Positions 10,487 to 18,852 of a DNA stretch of 64,000 nt are shown piece after piece. The notes beneath the pieces are model-generated. The model was given only the letters and a program-made list of their open reading frames with translations. It did no database searches and was not told where the DNA came from. How positions within the stretch are numbered: the stretch's first letter is position 1; each line of letters starts with the position of its first letter. The DNA is from Massilia arenae (GTDB lineage: Bacteria > Pseudomonadota > Gammaproteobacteria > Burkholderiales > Burkholderiaceae_D): assembly GCF_008014745.1 (NCBI RefSeq), contig NZ_VPFD01000016.1, forward strand, positions 62,001 through 126,000. Reading direction: 5' to 3'. Made by a program: the position numbers and the translations under genes.

Positions 10487-13308
10487 GAGCCTTTCCCGAC
10501 CCCGCTTCGCTCGGCCTGTTCGGCACGGGCCTGAGCCAGCATGCGCGGCTCCTCACCCTGGCCAGCAGCCAGAAAAGCGGCCTGCCGCAATCGCTCGTGG
10601 CGGAGCGCTTCTCCGGACGCGAAGCCGTCAATGCGCTGTTCCGTTTCGAGGTCGATGCGCTCAGCACCTCGACCGACCTCGACCTGTCTTCCTTTATCGG
10701 CGAAGAATTGAGCGTCGGCCTGCTGCAGCCGGATGGCGGCCGGCGCGCCTGGCATGGCCTCTGTACGCAAGCCTCCTGGCTGGGGGCCGATGGCGGCGTC
10801 GCCCGCTACCGGCTGGTACTCGAACCGGCGCTGGCGCTGTTGACGCTGCGGCGCGACTGCTACCTGTTCCAGAACAAGACCGTGCGCGACATCGTCTGTG
10901 AATTACTGGCGGACTATCCACAGGTTGACGTCTCATTCGACGTGACGCAGGAACTGGCGCCGCGGCCCGTCTGCACGCAGTACCGCGAAAGCGATTACGC
11001 CTTCTTCGAGCGGCTGCTCGCCTCCGAGGGTTTGAGCTGGCGCTTCGATCATTCTCCGTTCGAGACCGTGGCGGGCGCCGACCACGGCCAGGCGCGGCAC
11101 CGGCTGGTGATCTTCGACCGGCGGGCGCGGATTCCCCCGACGCCGGGCGGCGCGACGCTGCGCTTTCATGGCGTACGTGCAACCGAGCGCGACGATGCGA
11201 TCGACACCTTCCACGCGCGGCGGCGGCTTGCCGCCAACGGCGTCAGCATCAGCAGCTGGAACCCATCCATCTTGCTGGCGCCGGCGGCCGAACTGGGTTC
11301 GCACCTCGACGTCGGCGCCGTTCCGGTGCTGTCCATTCATGACGGTAGCGGCGAACGCACCGGTGGAGACACTGGGGCCGCGATGCGTGCTCACAGCGAG
11401 CTGATGCTGCTGGCGCTCGAGTTGGACAACAAGGTCTTCGAAGGCGCGGGCGCCGTGCGCCGGCTGGCGGCGGGACATGGTTTTACGTTGACGCAGCACG
11501 ATCGCTATCCGGGCGGCGCCAACGCCTTCACCGTGTTGTGGGTACAACATGAAGCGCGCAACAACTTCGACACGGGCATCGCGGGCGCGGCGAAACAGAT
11601 CGAGAACGGTACCTATCGCAATGCCTTCGCCTGCGTGCGCGACGTGGTGGCGCTGGTACCGGCCGCCATCGCAGCGCCACATCCCTGCACGAGCCTGGGG
11701 CCGCAGACGGCACTCGTGGTCGGCTTGCCGAATACGGTTGCCACCAGCACACGCGATCATCAAGTCAAAGTCCAGTTCGCGTGGCAGCGTGGCGTCAATC
11801 CGAATCCGGGCGGCCTGTCTCACAACCTGGATGAACGGGGCAGCGCGCCGGGCAATGACGCTTCCGGCTGCTGGATACGCGTAGCCGAGGCGCTGGCAGG
11901 GCCGAACTGGGGAACGGTGTTCACGCCACGCATCGGCACCGAAGTGCTGGTGGATTTCATCGAGGGCGATATCGACCGGCCGGTCATCGTGGCGCAGTTG
12001 CATAACGGCGTTGACCTGCCGCCGTTCCCGGCCGGCGTGGATTCGGGCGCCGAGCATGCCGGGGTGCTGTCCGGGATTCATAGCCGGAACTTCGATGGCG
12101 GGGGCTTCAATCAATGGCAGGTCGATGACACGTCCGGACAACTGCGCACGCGGCTGGCAAGCAGCAGCGCCGGCAGCGAACTCAATCTCGGTTACCTGAT
12201 CGAGCAGCCGCCTGGGACTTCTCAACGCGGGCGGTATCGCGGCAGCGGCTTCGAGCTGCGCACCGATGCCTGGGCGGTCGTGCGTGGCGGTGAAGGCGTG
12301 CTGCTGTCGACCAGCGCGCGGCCGCAGCTCGGGAGTGGGATCACGTCGACGCAGATGGATGCGGCCGAGGCGGTGGCGCAGTTCAAGGCGGCGCAGTCGC
12401 TGGGCGATGCGCTGCGCGATGCGGCCGGCCAGTCGCAGGCGTTGTTCAGTATAGATGCGGCCAAGGCGCAGGAGGAATTCATCGCGCTGATCGATCCGCA
12501 CGCCAAGGGCAAGTATGACGGCGCGGTGGGTGGGCAGACGGCAATCAAGGCCAAGGCGGGGTCGCGCGAGCTCGATGGTGAGCAGCCCGTTGAAAAATTT
12601 GGGGCGGCGATCGTGCTGATGGACTCGGCGGCCAGCGTGAATTGGTCGACGCCGGCATCGACCGTGGTCTATGCGGGCGGACAGATGCAGTGGACGACGC
12701 AGTCGGATTTCCATATCGCTGCGGCGCACACGGTGTCGACCGTGGCGGGCGGCGCGGCGAGCCTGTTTTCGCATGGGGGTGGGATCCAGGCGATCGCGGC
12801 GAATGGGCCGGTGTCGCTGCAAGCGCATACGGATCAGCTGGAAATCCTGGCGGACAAGGAGGTCACCGTGATTTCGGTGAATGACCGGATCGAGATCAAG
12901 GCCAAGGAAAAGATCGTGCTGCAGGCCGGTGAGTCGGCGATCACGCTGGAAGGTGGCGACATTACCTTCGCCTGTCCCGGGAAGTTTTCGGTCAAGGGTG
13001 GTAAGCACGTCTTCGACAAGGGCCGTCGCAACACCGCCAATTTGCGCAATCTGCCGGGGGAGCTCAGTCCCGAGATGCAGCATTGGATTGCCTTGCACTA
13101 CCTCGATCCCGAGATCGCCGAGGGCATTCCCGATGTCGATTACGAGATCCACTTTCAGGATGGGCCAGTCGTTACAGGAACGCTCGACAAAGACGGCAAG
13201 GCTTTGCACGAGAACGTCGAAAACAAGGCGGTCAAGAAGGTCATTTACAAGCCGCGAAAGCCTGACGATGAGGATCCTCACGATCCATTGGAAGCATTGA
13301 CCCGTTGA
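10483..13308 (+). CDS. vgrG: Type VI secretion spike protein VgrG with C-terminal extension
   Basis: VgrG trimers form the tip of the T6SS tube and carry effectors into target cells. The 941-residue protein has an N-terminal gp27-like base region (about 1-380, including YRESDYAFFERLLASEGLSW) and a gp5 OB-fold region with typical SGCWIRVAEALAGPNWG and TEVLVDFIEGDIDRPVI (about 450-510). A long DUF2345 beta-helix follows to about residue 850. The last 70 or so residues look like a transthyretin-like adaptor (YEIHFQDGPVVTGTLDKDG, then VKKVIYKPR). The frame is open from a TTG at 10432, but the ATG at 10483 is preferred. No other T6SS structural gene is present, so this is an orphan vgrG island; its 38-bp gap to the next gene implies that gene encodes its cargo. 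Confidence 0.95.
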   Translation: MRAFPDPASLGLFGTGLSQHARLLTLASSQKSGLPQSLVAERFSGREAVNALFRFEVDALSTSTDLDLSSFIGEELSVGLLQPDGGRRAWHGLCTQASWLGADGGVARYRLVLEPALALLTLRRDCYLFQNKTVRDIVCELLADYPQVDVSFDVTQELAPRPVCTQYRESDYAFFERLLASEGLSWRFDHSPFETVAGADHGQARHRLVIFDRRARIPPTPGGATLRFHGVRATERDDAIDTFHARRRLAANGVSISSWNPSILLAPAAELGSHLDVGAVPVLSIHDGSGERTGGDTGAAMRAHSELMLLALELDNKVFEGAGAVRRLAAGHGFTLTQHDRYPGGANAFTVLWVQHEARNNFDTGIAGAAKQIENGTYRNAFACVRDVVALVPAAIAAPHPCTSLGPQTALVVGLPNTVATSTRDHQVKVQFAWQRGVNPNPGGLSHNLDERGSAPGNDASGCWIRVAEALAGPNWGTVFTPRIGTEVLVDFIEGDIDRPVIVAQLHNGVDLPPFPAGVDSGAEHAGVLSGIHSRNFDGGGFNQWQVDDTSGQLRTRLASSSAGSELNLGYLIEQPPGTSQRGRYRGSGFELRTDAWAVVRGGEGVLLSTSARPQLGSGITSTQMDAAEAVAQFKAAQSLGDALRDAAGQSQALFSIDAAKAQEEFIALIDPHAKGKYDGAVGGQTAIKAKAGSRELDGEQPVEKFGAAIVLMDSAASVNWSTPASTVVYAGGQMQWTTQSDFHIAAAHTVSTVAGGAASLFSHGGGIQAIAANGPVSLQAHTDQLEILADKEVTVISVNDRIEIKAKEKIVLQAGESAITLEGGDITFACPGKFSVKGGKHVFDKGRRNTANLRNLPGELSPEMQHWIALHYLDPEIAEGIPDVDYEIHFQDGPVVTGTLDKDGKALHENVENKAVKKVIYKPRKPDDEDPHDPLEALTR

Positions 13309-13346
13309 AGTTTGCCCAATAACGCAGCGCCTGCCGGAGCGTAGCA

Positions 13347-14909
13347 ATGGCCGAGATAAATCCTACCCAGTTGCGTAGTGCAGTTGCATGGAGTACCGGC
13401 ACACCACAAGCAGAAGCAGAGGACGACAAAAGCGCCTGGGAGTGGTTTTGGGAAGCGATTCAGGGAGACTTCAATGAGAACCGGTCCACCGGACAGATCG
13501 TGGCCGATGCCGCCATCTCGATGATTCCCCTGGTCGACCAGGTCTGCGATGTGCGGGACTTGGTCGCGAACTGCAAGAAGCTGCGACAGGAGCCGGACGA
13601 TATGTGGTCGTGGGTTGCGCTGGCGCTGACGCTCATTGGGCTGTTTCCGGTTCTCGGGTCCTTGGTCAAGGGCGTGTTGAAGGTGTTCTTCTCGTATGTC
13701 CGGCGGGGAGCAAGCAAGGGATTCTCGCTTGCCGTAGACGCCTCAATGACGTGCGTGGTAGCGCTGTTACGCCGCGAAACATGCCAACACTATCTCCGTC
13801 GCCTCAAGGTCGACGACGTTTTCGCGTGGCTCGCGAAGGAGATCAAGCAGGTCAAGGCGAAAACGAATCCTGGCACGCTATTGCGCGCGTTCGACAAAGG
13901 AGTAAATACGACACAAGCCCTTGTAGCCAAGGTCCAGCATATTCCTCGCGTGGGAACCAAGGCGAAAGCGGCGCTCGATACAATCGTTTGGGTTCGAGGG
14001 AAAGCGGATGAAGGGTTACGGAAAGCATGTGGGCCGATAGATGAGATACTCGATGCGATCATCATGCGACTGGGAAAAGAATCGCTAAGACTGCGCCACG
14101 GAATTATAAACGTTAAGAATGTCCACTACCGTGGAGGAATCCCGGAGGCTGCAGCCGTAACCCAGATGAGAAATTCGAACCCGAAGCCATCATGGCTGAG
14201 CACGGGACAAAATCTGAAATTCCCTTCACAAAAAGTAAATGTAGAGCGCCAGCGCGTCGAGGAAAAGGTCAAAGAGGGTTGGCCGTCGCTAAGCGATGAC
14301 AACATAGAATCCTTCCACAAAATGGCTAGTGTTTCCATCAAAGGACCAACACGTCTTTTTCGGATTATATCTCCTAATAGCCGAGCCATGAGTGACTGCT
14401 GGATAAGCGAGAAAGTCTTTAACGAAATACAGAACTCTCCAGATCCAAAAGCTGCTTGGAGAAAAATTCTCGCGGTATGGCCAGATTGGAATGGGAATGG
14501 CCAGTTTGTTGTCTACGACGTCAAGCCGGGAGAGACTTTAAAGGCATGGCAAGGACCTGCAGCTGGTCAGAAAAAGGAGATGCTTCCAGATCATCATCTC
14601 GAAGGTGGGGGTGAGCAAATAGTTTTCAAAATCGATAGAGCTGACCCGCGAAACGATACAACGAAATTTTACAAGAGAACAGGCGAAGATAATGAATACC
14701 TGACTCAATCAATCGATCGAGCCACATACGAAAAAATCGAAAAATCCGAAAGGGATCAGTATGTCGAAATACGGGAATCCATCAATCATCCGAATATAAG
14801 TGGCCCGTTTGAAACCGGATGGGACTATACCGAATTCGGAGGAGCTGGTTTCAGCCAAAGGATCGGCCTTCCATCTCTTCCTGGTCAAACCACACAAATT
14901 AATAACTGA
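13347..14909 (+). CDS. Putative VgrG-linked T6SS effector, two-part (translocation plus toxin)
   Basis: I cannot assign a named family. The protein has 520 residues. Residues 47-75 form an amphipathic segment (STGQIVADAAISMIPLVDQ), and residues 86-118 form hydrophobic helices likely to be membrane-spanning. A mostly helical, basic region runs to about 255. The C-terminal part (about 260-520) is different: hydrophilic, in lower-GC DNA (about 47% G+C by hand count over 14101-14460). It contains LFRIISPN (337-344), a CWIS motif at 351, QFVVYDVKPGETLKAW (386-401) and HLEGGGEQIVFKI (417-429). These last motifs faintly recall NAD-consuming TNT/ADP-ribosyltransferase toxins, a guess only. The ATG at 13347 has GGAG 7 bp upstream. 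The gene sits between vgrG and a putative immunity gene. Confidence 0.72.
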   Translation: MAEINPTQLRSAVAWSTGTPQAEAEDDKSAWEWFWEAIQGDFNENRSTGQIVADAAISMIPLVDQVCDVRDLVANCKKLRQEPDDMWSWVALALTLIGLFPVLGSLVKGVLKVFFSYVRRGASKGFSLAVDASMTCVVALLRRETCQHYLRRLKVDDVFAWLAKEIKQVKAKTNPGTLLRAFDKGVNTTQALVAKVQHIPRVGTKAKAALDTIVWVRGKADEGLRKACGPIDEILDAIIMRLGKESLRLRHGIINVKNVHYRGGIPEAAAVTQMRNSNPKPSWLSTGQNLKFPSQKVNVERQRVEEKVKEGWPSLSDDNIESFHKMASVSIKGPTRLFRIISPNSRAMSDCWISEKVFNEIQNSPDPKAAWRKILAVWPDWNGNGQFVVYDVKPGETLKAWQGPAAGQKKEMLPDHHLEGGGEQIVFKIDRADPRNDTTKFYKRTGEDNEYLTQSIDRATYEKIEKSERDQYVEIRESINHPNISGPFETGWDYTEFGGAGFSQRIGLPSLPGQTTQINN

Positions 14910-14924
14910 GAGCGAAAAAAAATC

Positions 14925-16034
14925 ATGACTCAGAACATTTCCCTCACCACTTGGCAAAAGAAGCAAGCGGCTCTCCTATACTATTTTTCATCATCAAGTT
15001 ATTTAGAGGGGCTTCGCGATCGAGTCTATCAAATAAAATCTTTTGCTGAATCAAAAGTCAATCAAAGCCGCATTGAGGGAAGGGATCGATTCTTGCATAG
15101 CGCACAATGGGGGGATCGCGACACGACCGAGAACTGGTCAAATTGCGCCTGGCAATTTTTAGCTGATTTTCAACAGTCTGTCACGAAAGCCATATCTGAT
15201 CGCTCCTCCAATATTTTCCATGTCACAGGCACTCACCAATGTGCTCGCGGATTAAGCGAGTATTCGATGCAATGGGCCACTGTCGACGAAGAAGAGCAAT
15301 TTGATGCCATGTTCGCCGAACTCTCAAATTATGCTCGCAAGATCGATAGCACAATGCAGAAACGTTATCAAGTAAGTTGGTGGAGCGACTTTGAACTTGC
15401 GCTGGCATGGGTAGATCATGCATCGGCAATGCAGACAATTCCAAAGTTTCGGGTATTGCCAGAGGTCATTTCAGGTACGGACCAAGTACCGCCCCGAACC
15501 GGTGTATATGTCGCCGTTGACGATCCGCACGCTTCTCTGCAGTTCGCATGGAATGGCTCACCACATGGCAAACTAATACCGAGCTCGACATTTAACGATC
15601 TGGGTCTAGCAGCTTTGGCCGCAGTTGGACGATCCAGGCTCTGGATCGATGAAGCAGCAATGCGTGACTTTGTTTTGGCAAACTTGTCAAACCCAGATCT
15701 GGCAAGCGATGAATACGCGAACAGTTCACTAAGTCTCGCATTAGCTCCAAGTTTGGTCGCACGCTATGCATTCACGGCGCGTCCGACACACTGGTGTTTT
15801 GTCGAGATTGTAGAAGGAGAATTCGAATCCATAGAAGAAGTTGAAACGTCCACGCCCTCTGCCACACGGGCGACCCAACGCTTCCAAGCAGGCGACAAGT
15901 GTCAGAACTCGGGTTACTACTTCACGCCCGCGCGCCTAGAGTCGAGACGTCGGTTCGAGCATGGCGAGGCGTTTCCAGATGTCGAGTCATCGTATGGAAA
16001 AACTATCTGGCAATGGGACACCCAGCAAGACTGA
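14925..16034 (+). CDS. Putative immunity protein of the VgrG-linked effector
   Basis: The protein has 369 residues, with no signal peptide or membrane segment, so it is probably cytoplasmic. The N-terminal two fifths are helical and aromatic-rich. A PPRTGVYVAVDDPHASLQF segment follows (about 187-207). The C-terminus has a compact CQNSGYYFTPARLESRRRF then TIWQWD ending, resembling the long immunity proteins of the Imm71/Imm72 type; I give this family link low weight. The gene starts 15 bp after the effector stop. Like the toxin half of the effector it is relatively AT-rich (about 41% G+C over 14941-15060 by hand count), so the two probably arrived together. The immunity role is inferred from position. 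Confidence 0.62.
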   Translation: MTQNISLTTWQKKQAALLYYFSSSSYLEGLRDRVYQIKSFAESKVNQSRIEGRDRFLHSAQWGDRDTTENWSNCAWQFLADFQQSVTKAISDRSSNIFHVTGTHQCARGLSEYSMQWATVDEEEQFDAMFAELSNYARKIDSTMQKRYQVSWWSDFELALAWVDHASAMQTIPKFRVLPEVISGTDQVPPRTGVYVAVDDPHASLQFAWNGSPHGKLIPSSTFNDLGLAALAAVGRSRLWIDEAAMRDFVLANLSNPDLASDEYANSSLSLALAPSLVARYAFTARPTHWCFVEIVEGEFESIEEVETSTPSATRATQRFQAGDKCQNSGYYFTPARLESRRRFEHGEAFPDVESSYGKTIWQWDTQQD

Positions 16035-16133
16035 CAGACGGAGCGGCAGCCAGGATTTGACCGCCCTCCAGCAAACTCCGCACACCGCTGCTACAATCCT
16101 CCCGCCTGCTGCTCAGCAGGCAACAACTTAATT

Positions 16134-16282
16134 ACGTCTTCGGGGCGGGGTGCGATTCCCCACCGGCGGTATGACCTTCACAGGTCGAGCCCGCGAGCGC
16201 CTGCTCAACTCCCATTGAGCAGGGTCAGCAGACCTGGTGAGAAGCCAGGGCCGACGGTATAGTCCGGATGAAAGAAGATGTG
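16134..16282 (+). promoter_or_regulatory. FMN riboswitch (RFN element) upstream of ribB
   Basis: The conserved RFN blocks appear in order: CTTCGGGGCGGGG then GATTCCCCACCGGCGGT (16138-16170), AGCCCGCGAGCG (16188-16199), a variable hairpin (CTGCTCAACTCCCATTGAGCAG), GGTCAGCAGACCTGGTGA (16223-16240), and GCCAGGGCCGACGGTATAGT with CCGGATGAAAGAAGATG. It lies about 100 bp before ribB. No clear terminator with a T tract is seen in that interval, so control is probably by hiding the GAGGAG ribosome site at 16371-16376. A TACAAT -10 candidate is at 16092-16097. Confidence 0.96.
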
Positions 16283-16385
16283 CGCTGTCATGCGCCTGAT
16301 CACCCGTGCCTTTGCGGTTGAACAGGTGCGCGGTTTCGCTTTGCCCTGATGCGTTTTTCGCCAACCACTGCGAGGAGCGTTTCAC

Positions 16386-17033
16386 ATGTTAGTCCCTACC
16401 TACACCCTTCAAAGCAATGACCTCGAAGGTCGTATCGCCGCCGCCCTGGCCGCCATGCGCGCCGGTATTCCCGTCATCCTGCTCGACGACTTCGACCGCG
16501 AGAACGAGGCCGACCTGATCGTCGCCGCCGAAAAACTGAGCGTCGAATCCATGGCGCTGATGATCCGTGAATGCAGCGGCATCGTCTGCCTGTGCCTGTC
16601 CGACGAGAAGGTGCGCGCGCTCGAACTGCCGCCGATGGCGCCGGAAAACGGCAGCCGCTACGGCACCCCGTTCACGGTCTCGATCGAAGCCCGCCATGGC
16701 GTGACCACCGGCGTTTCGGCCGCGGACCGCGTCTCCACCATCCAGGCCGCGATCGCGCGCAATGCGCAGCCGGACGACCTGGTGCGTCCCGGTCACGTGT
16801 TCCCGCTGCGCGCCACGCCGGGCGGCGTGCTGGCGCGCGCCGGCCACACCGAAGGCTCGGTTGACCTGGCCAAGCTGGCCGGCCTGCAGCCGGCCGCCGT
16901 GCTGTGCGAGCTGATGAACCCGGACGGCACCATGATGCGCGGCGAGCAGATCGAGCAGTTCGCCGAAGAGCGCGCCTTCCCGATCCTCACCATCGCCGAA
17001 CTGATCCAGTGGCGCCGGGCACGCGCGCTGTAA
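16386..17033 (+). CDS. ribB: 3,4-dihydroxy-2-butanone-4-phosphate synthase
   Basis: RibB converts ribulose 5-phosphate to 3,4-dihydroxy-2-butanone 4-phosphate and formate, supplying the carbon unit for lumazine in riboflavin synthesis. The protein has 215 residues, the stand-alone length; there is no fused GTP cyclohydrolase II domain. The [16 protein letters not shown] active-site motif, the [12 protein letters not shown] segment and [25 protein letters not shown] in two parts are clear. A GAGGAG ribosome site precedes the ATG. It is controlled by the FMN riboswitch just upstream and followed by a bidirectional terminator. Confidence 0.98.
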   Translation: MLVPTYTLQSNDLEGRIAAALAAMRAGIPVILLDDFDRENEADLIVAAEKLSVESMALMIRECSGIVCLCLSDEKVRALELPPMAPENGSRYGTPFTVSIEARHGVTTGVSAADRVSTIQAAIARNAQPDDLVRPGHVFPLRATPGGVLARAGHTEGSVDLAKLAGLQPAAVLCELMNPDGTMMRGEQIEQFAEERAFPILTIAELIQWRRARAL

Positions 17034-17044
17034 GATAAAAAATG

Positions 17045-17086
17045 AAAAAACCCGGGTTGCCAGCATGCTGGCCCCCGGGCTTTTTT
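17045..17086. terminator. Bidirectional terminator between ribB and tolC
   Basis: A CCCGGG arm (17051-17056) pairs with CCCGGG (17074-17079) around an inner palindrome GCCAGCATGCTGGC. It is flanked by AAAAAA on the left and TTTTTT on the right, so it works for ribB (+) and tolC (-). Confidence 0.9.
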
Positions 17087-17123
17087 CAAGCTGCCTGCGC
17101 ATCCATGGCGCAGGCTCGGAAGA

Positions 17124-18482
17124 TCACTCTCCCAACAAGCTGTTCACCGGCACCAGGTCCGCCTCGCGCAGCGAACCGGCCGCCGCCTTCAGGCGCAGGC
17201 CGTTGATGATCACGTCATAGCGCGCGCGCGACAGGTCGGTGCGGGTCTGGTACAGCTGGCGCTGGGCGTTCAGCACGTCGATATTGATACGCACGCCCAC
17301 CTGGTAACCCAGCTTGTTCGACTCCAGCGCCGACTGGCTCGACACTTCCGCCGCTTCCAGCGCCTTGACCTGGGCCAGGCCGCTATTCACGCCCAGGAAC
17401 GACTGGCGCGCCTGCAGCGCCGCGTTGCGGCGGGTCGCTTCCAGGTCGTTGCGGGACTTGTCTTCCAGCGCGATCGATTCGCGCACCCGGCTGGTGACGG
17501 CGAAGCCGCTGAAGATCGGCACGCTCCACTGCACGCCGATCGCATTGTTCTTCGTGTCGCCCGAGCTGCCGGTGCGGCCGTTGACGTCGCGGCGGGTCGA
17601 GCTCGCCACCAGGTCGACGGTCGGCAGGTGGCCGGCGCGGTTGCGCGAGATGTCGCGCATGGCGATCTCGACCTGCAGCTGGCCGACGGTCACGCCATAG
17701 TTCTGGTTCTCGGCCGACGATACCCAGGGATCGACCGTGGCCGGCTGCGGTACCGCCAGCGTCACACCCGGCTTCAGTGCGGCCAGATTGCCCGGCGCGG
17801 TGCCGATGATCGTCTGCAGCGTGTTGCGCTTGTTGTCCAGGTCATTGACGGCAGCGAATTCCTGCGCCAGCACCAGGTCATACGCGGCCTGCGCCTCGTG
17901 GGTGTCCGTGATGGTCTGGGTACCGACCTCGAAGTTGCGCTTGGCCGACGCGAGCTGTTCGGTGGTCGCTTCCTTCTGGGCGCGGGTCGACTCCAGCGCA
18001 TCCTGCGCCGCCAGCACGTCGAAATAGGCCGTGGCCACGCGCGTGATCAGGTCTTGCTGGGCCTGGGCGAACTGCGCCTCGGCGATCGCCTGCTGCAGCT
18101 TGCTCTGCTGGTAAGTCTGCCAGCGATCCCAGCGGTACAGCGGCTGCTGCAGCGACAGCGTGTATTCGTTGGTGCGCAGGTTCGAACCGCTCGAATCGAT
18201 GATGCCCGGCTGGCCGTTCGGCAAGGTGCCCACCTGGCCGATATTCCATGGATCGAAGTCGCTGTCGTTCTTGCTGATTCCACCACTGAGACCCACGGTC
18301 GGCAGCAAGCCTGCACGCCCCTGTGTGATCCGCTCGCGGCCGGCGGCCAGCGAGGCGCGCGCGCTCGCATACGTCGCATCGTTGGCCAGCGCCTGCTGGT
18401 ACACCTGGATCAGGTCGGCAGCATGTGCGTTGAGCGAGAAGCACGCGCTGGCAAGCAGCACGGCAAGTAGGGGTTTCTGCAT
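17124..18482 (-). CDS. tolC: TolC family outer membrane efflux channel
   Basis: This is an outer-membrane trimeric channel protein for type I secretion and multidrug efflux. The protein has 452 residues. The signal peptide (MQKPLLAVLLASACFSLNAHA) is followed by ADLIQVYQQALANDATY, the typical start of mature TolC. Two OEP repeats follow, with FSGFAVTSRVRES and the closing helix YDVIINGLRLKAAAGSL. An upstream ATG at 18503 is in frame, but the ATG at 18482 has a GGAG site and gives a proper signal peptide. It is the last gene of a block with a methyltransferase and a rhodanese. Confidence 0.94.
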   Translation of the reverse strand: MQKPLLAVLLASACFSLNAHAADLIQVYQQALANDATYASARASLAAGRERITQGRAGLLPTVGLSGGISKNDSDFDPWNIGQVGTLPNGQPGIIDSSGSNLRTNEYTLSLQQPLYRWDRWQTYQQSKLQQAIAEAQFAQAQQDLITRVATAYFDVLAAQDALESTRAQKEATTEQLASAKRNFEVGTQTITDTHEAQAAYDLVLAQEFAAVNDLDNKRNTLQTIIGTAPGNLAALKPGVTLAVPQPATVDPWVSSAENQNYGVTVGQLQVEIAMRDISRNRAGHLPTVDLVASSTRRDVNGRTGSSGDTKNNAIGVQWSVPIFSGFAVTSRVRESIALEDKSRNDLEATRRNAALQARQSFLGVNSGLAQVKALEAAEVSSQSALESNKLGYQVGVRINIDVLNAQRQLYQTRTDLSRARYDVIINGLRLKAAAGSLREADLVPVNSLLGE

Positions 18483-18519
18483 TGCTATCTCCACAGGAGT
18501 CATCTAGTTGAGGATCAGG

Positions 18520-18843
18520 TCAATACTTCGGCATCGACGGATCGACCTGTACGGCCCAGGCGTGTACCCCGCCCGTTAAATTCGTTACGTTACTGAACCC
18601 GTTACGCTCGAGGAAGGCAGCCACGTTCATGCTGCGCGCGCCGTGGTGGCAGATGCACACCACTTCCCGGTCGTCGTCGATCTCGCCCACGCGGACCGGA
18701 ATCAGGTGCATCGGGATCTGGGTCGAGCCTGCGATCTTGCAGGTCTCGAATTCCCAGTCCTCGCGCACGTCGAGCAGCAGCGGCTGCTCGCGCGCCGGGT
18801 CGGCCAGCCAGGCGGCCAACTCGGGTGCGGTTATCTGTCGCAT
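18520..18843 (-). CDS. Rhodanese-like sulfurtransferase
   Basis: This is a single-domain rhodanese (107 residues), cytoplasmic. The catalytic Cys65 lies in the active-site loop ICHHGARSMNVA, and the LLLDVREDWEF (CH2A) motif is at 22-32. Such enzymes transfer sulfane sulfur, but the substrate cannot be told from sequence. It lies 9 bp after the methyltransferase gene and 37 bp before tolC, all on the minus strand, so it is probably in the same transcript. A GAGG ribosome site precedes the ATG. Confidence 0.92.
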   Translation of the reverse strand: MRQITAPELAAWLADPAREQPLLLDVREDWEFETCKIAGSTQIPMHLIPVRVGEIDDDREVVCICHHGARSMNVAAFLERNGFSNVTNLTGGVHAWAVQVDPSMPKY

Positions 18844-18852
18844 CGCTCGTCC

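Noticed and set aside
10933..13347. Minus-strand frame (804 codons) opposite vgrG
   Set aside because: Arg/His-rich antisense of vgrG without family features.
16128..16385. 85-codon minus-strand frame over the riboswitch
   Set aside because: It lies wholly in the conserved RNA element and its platform; no protein features.
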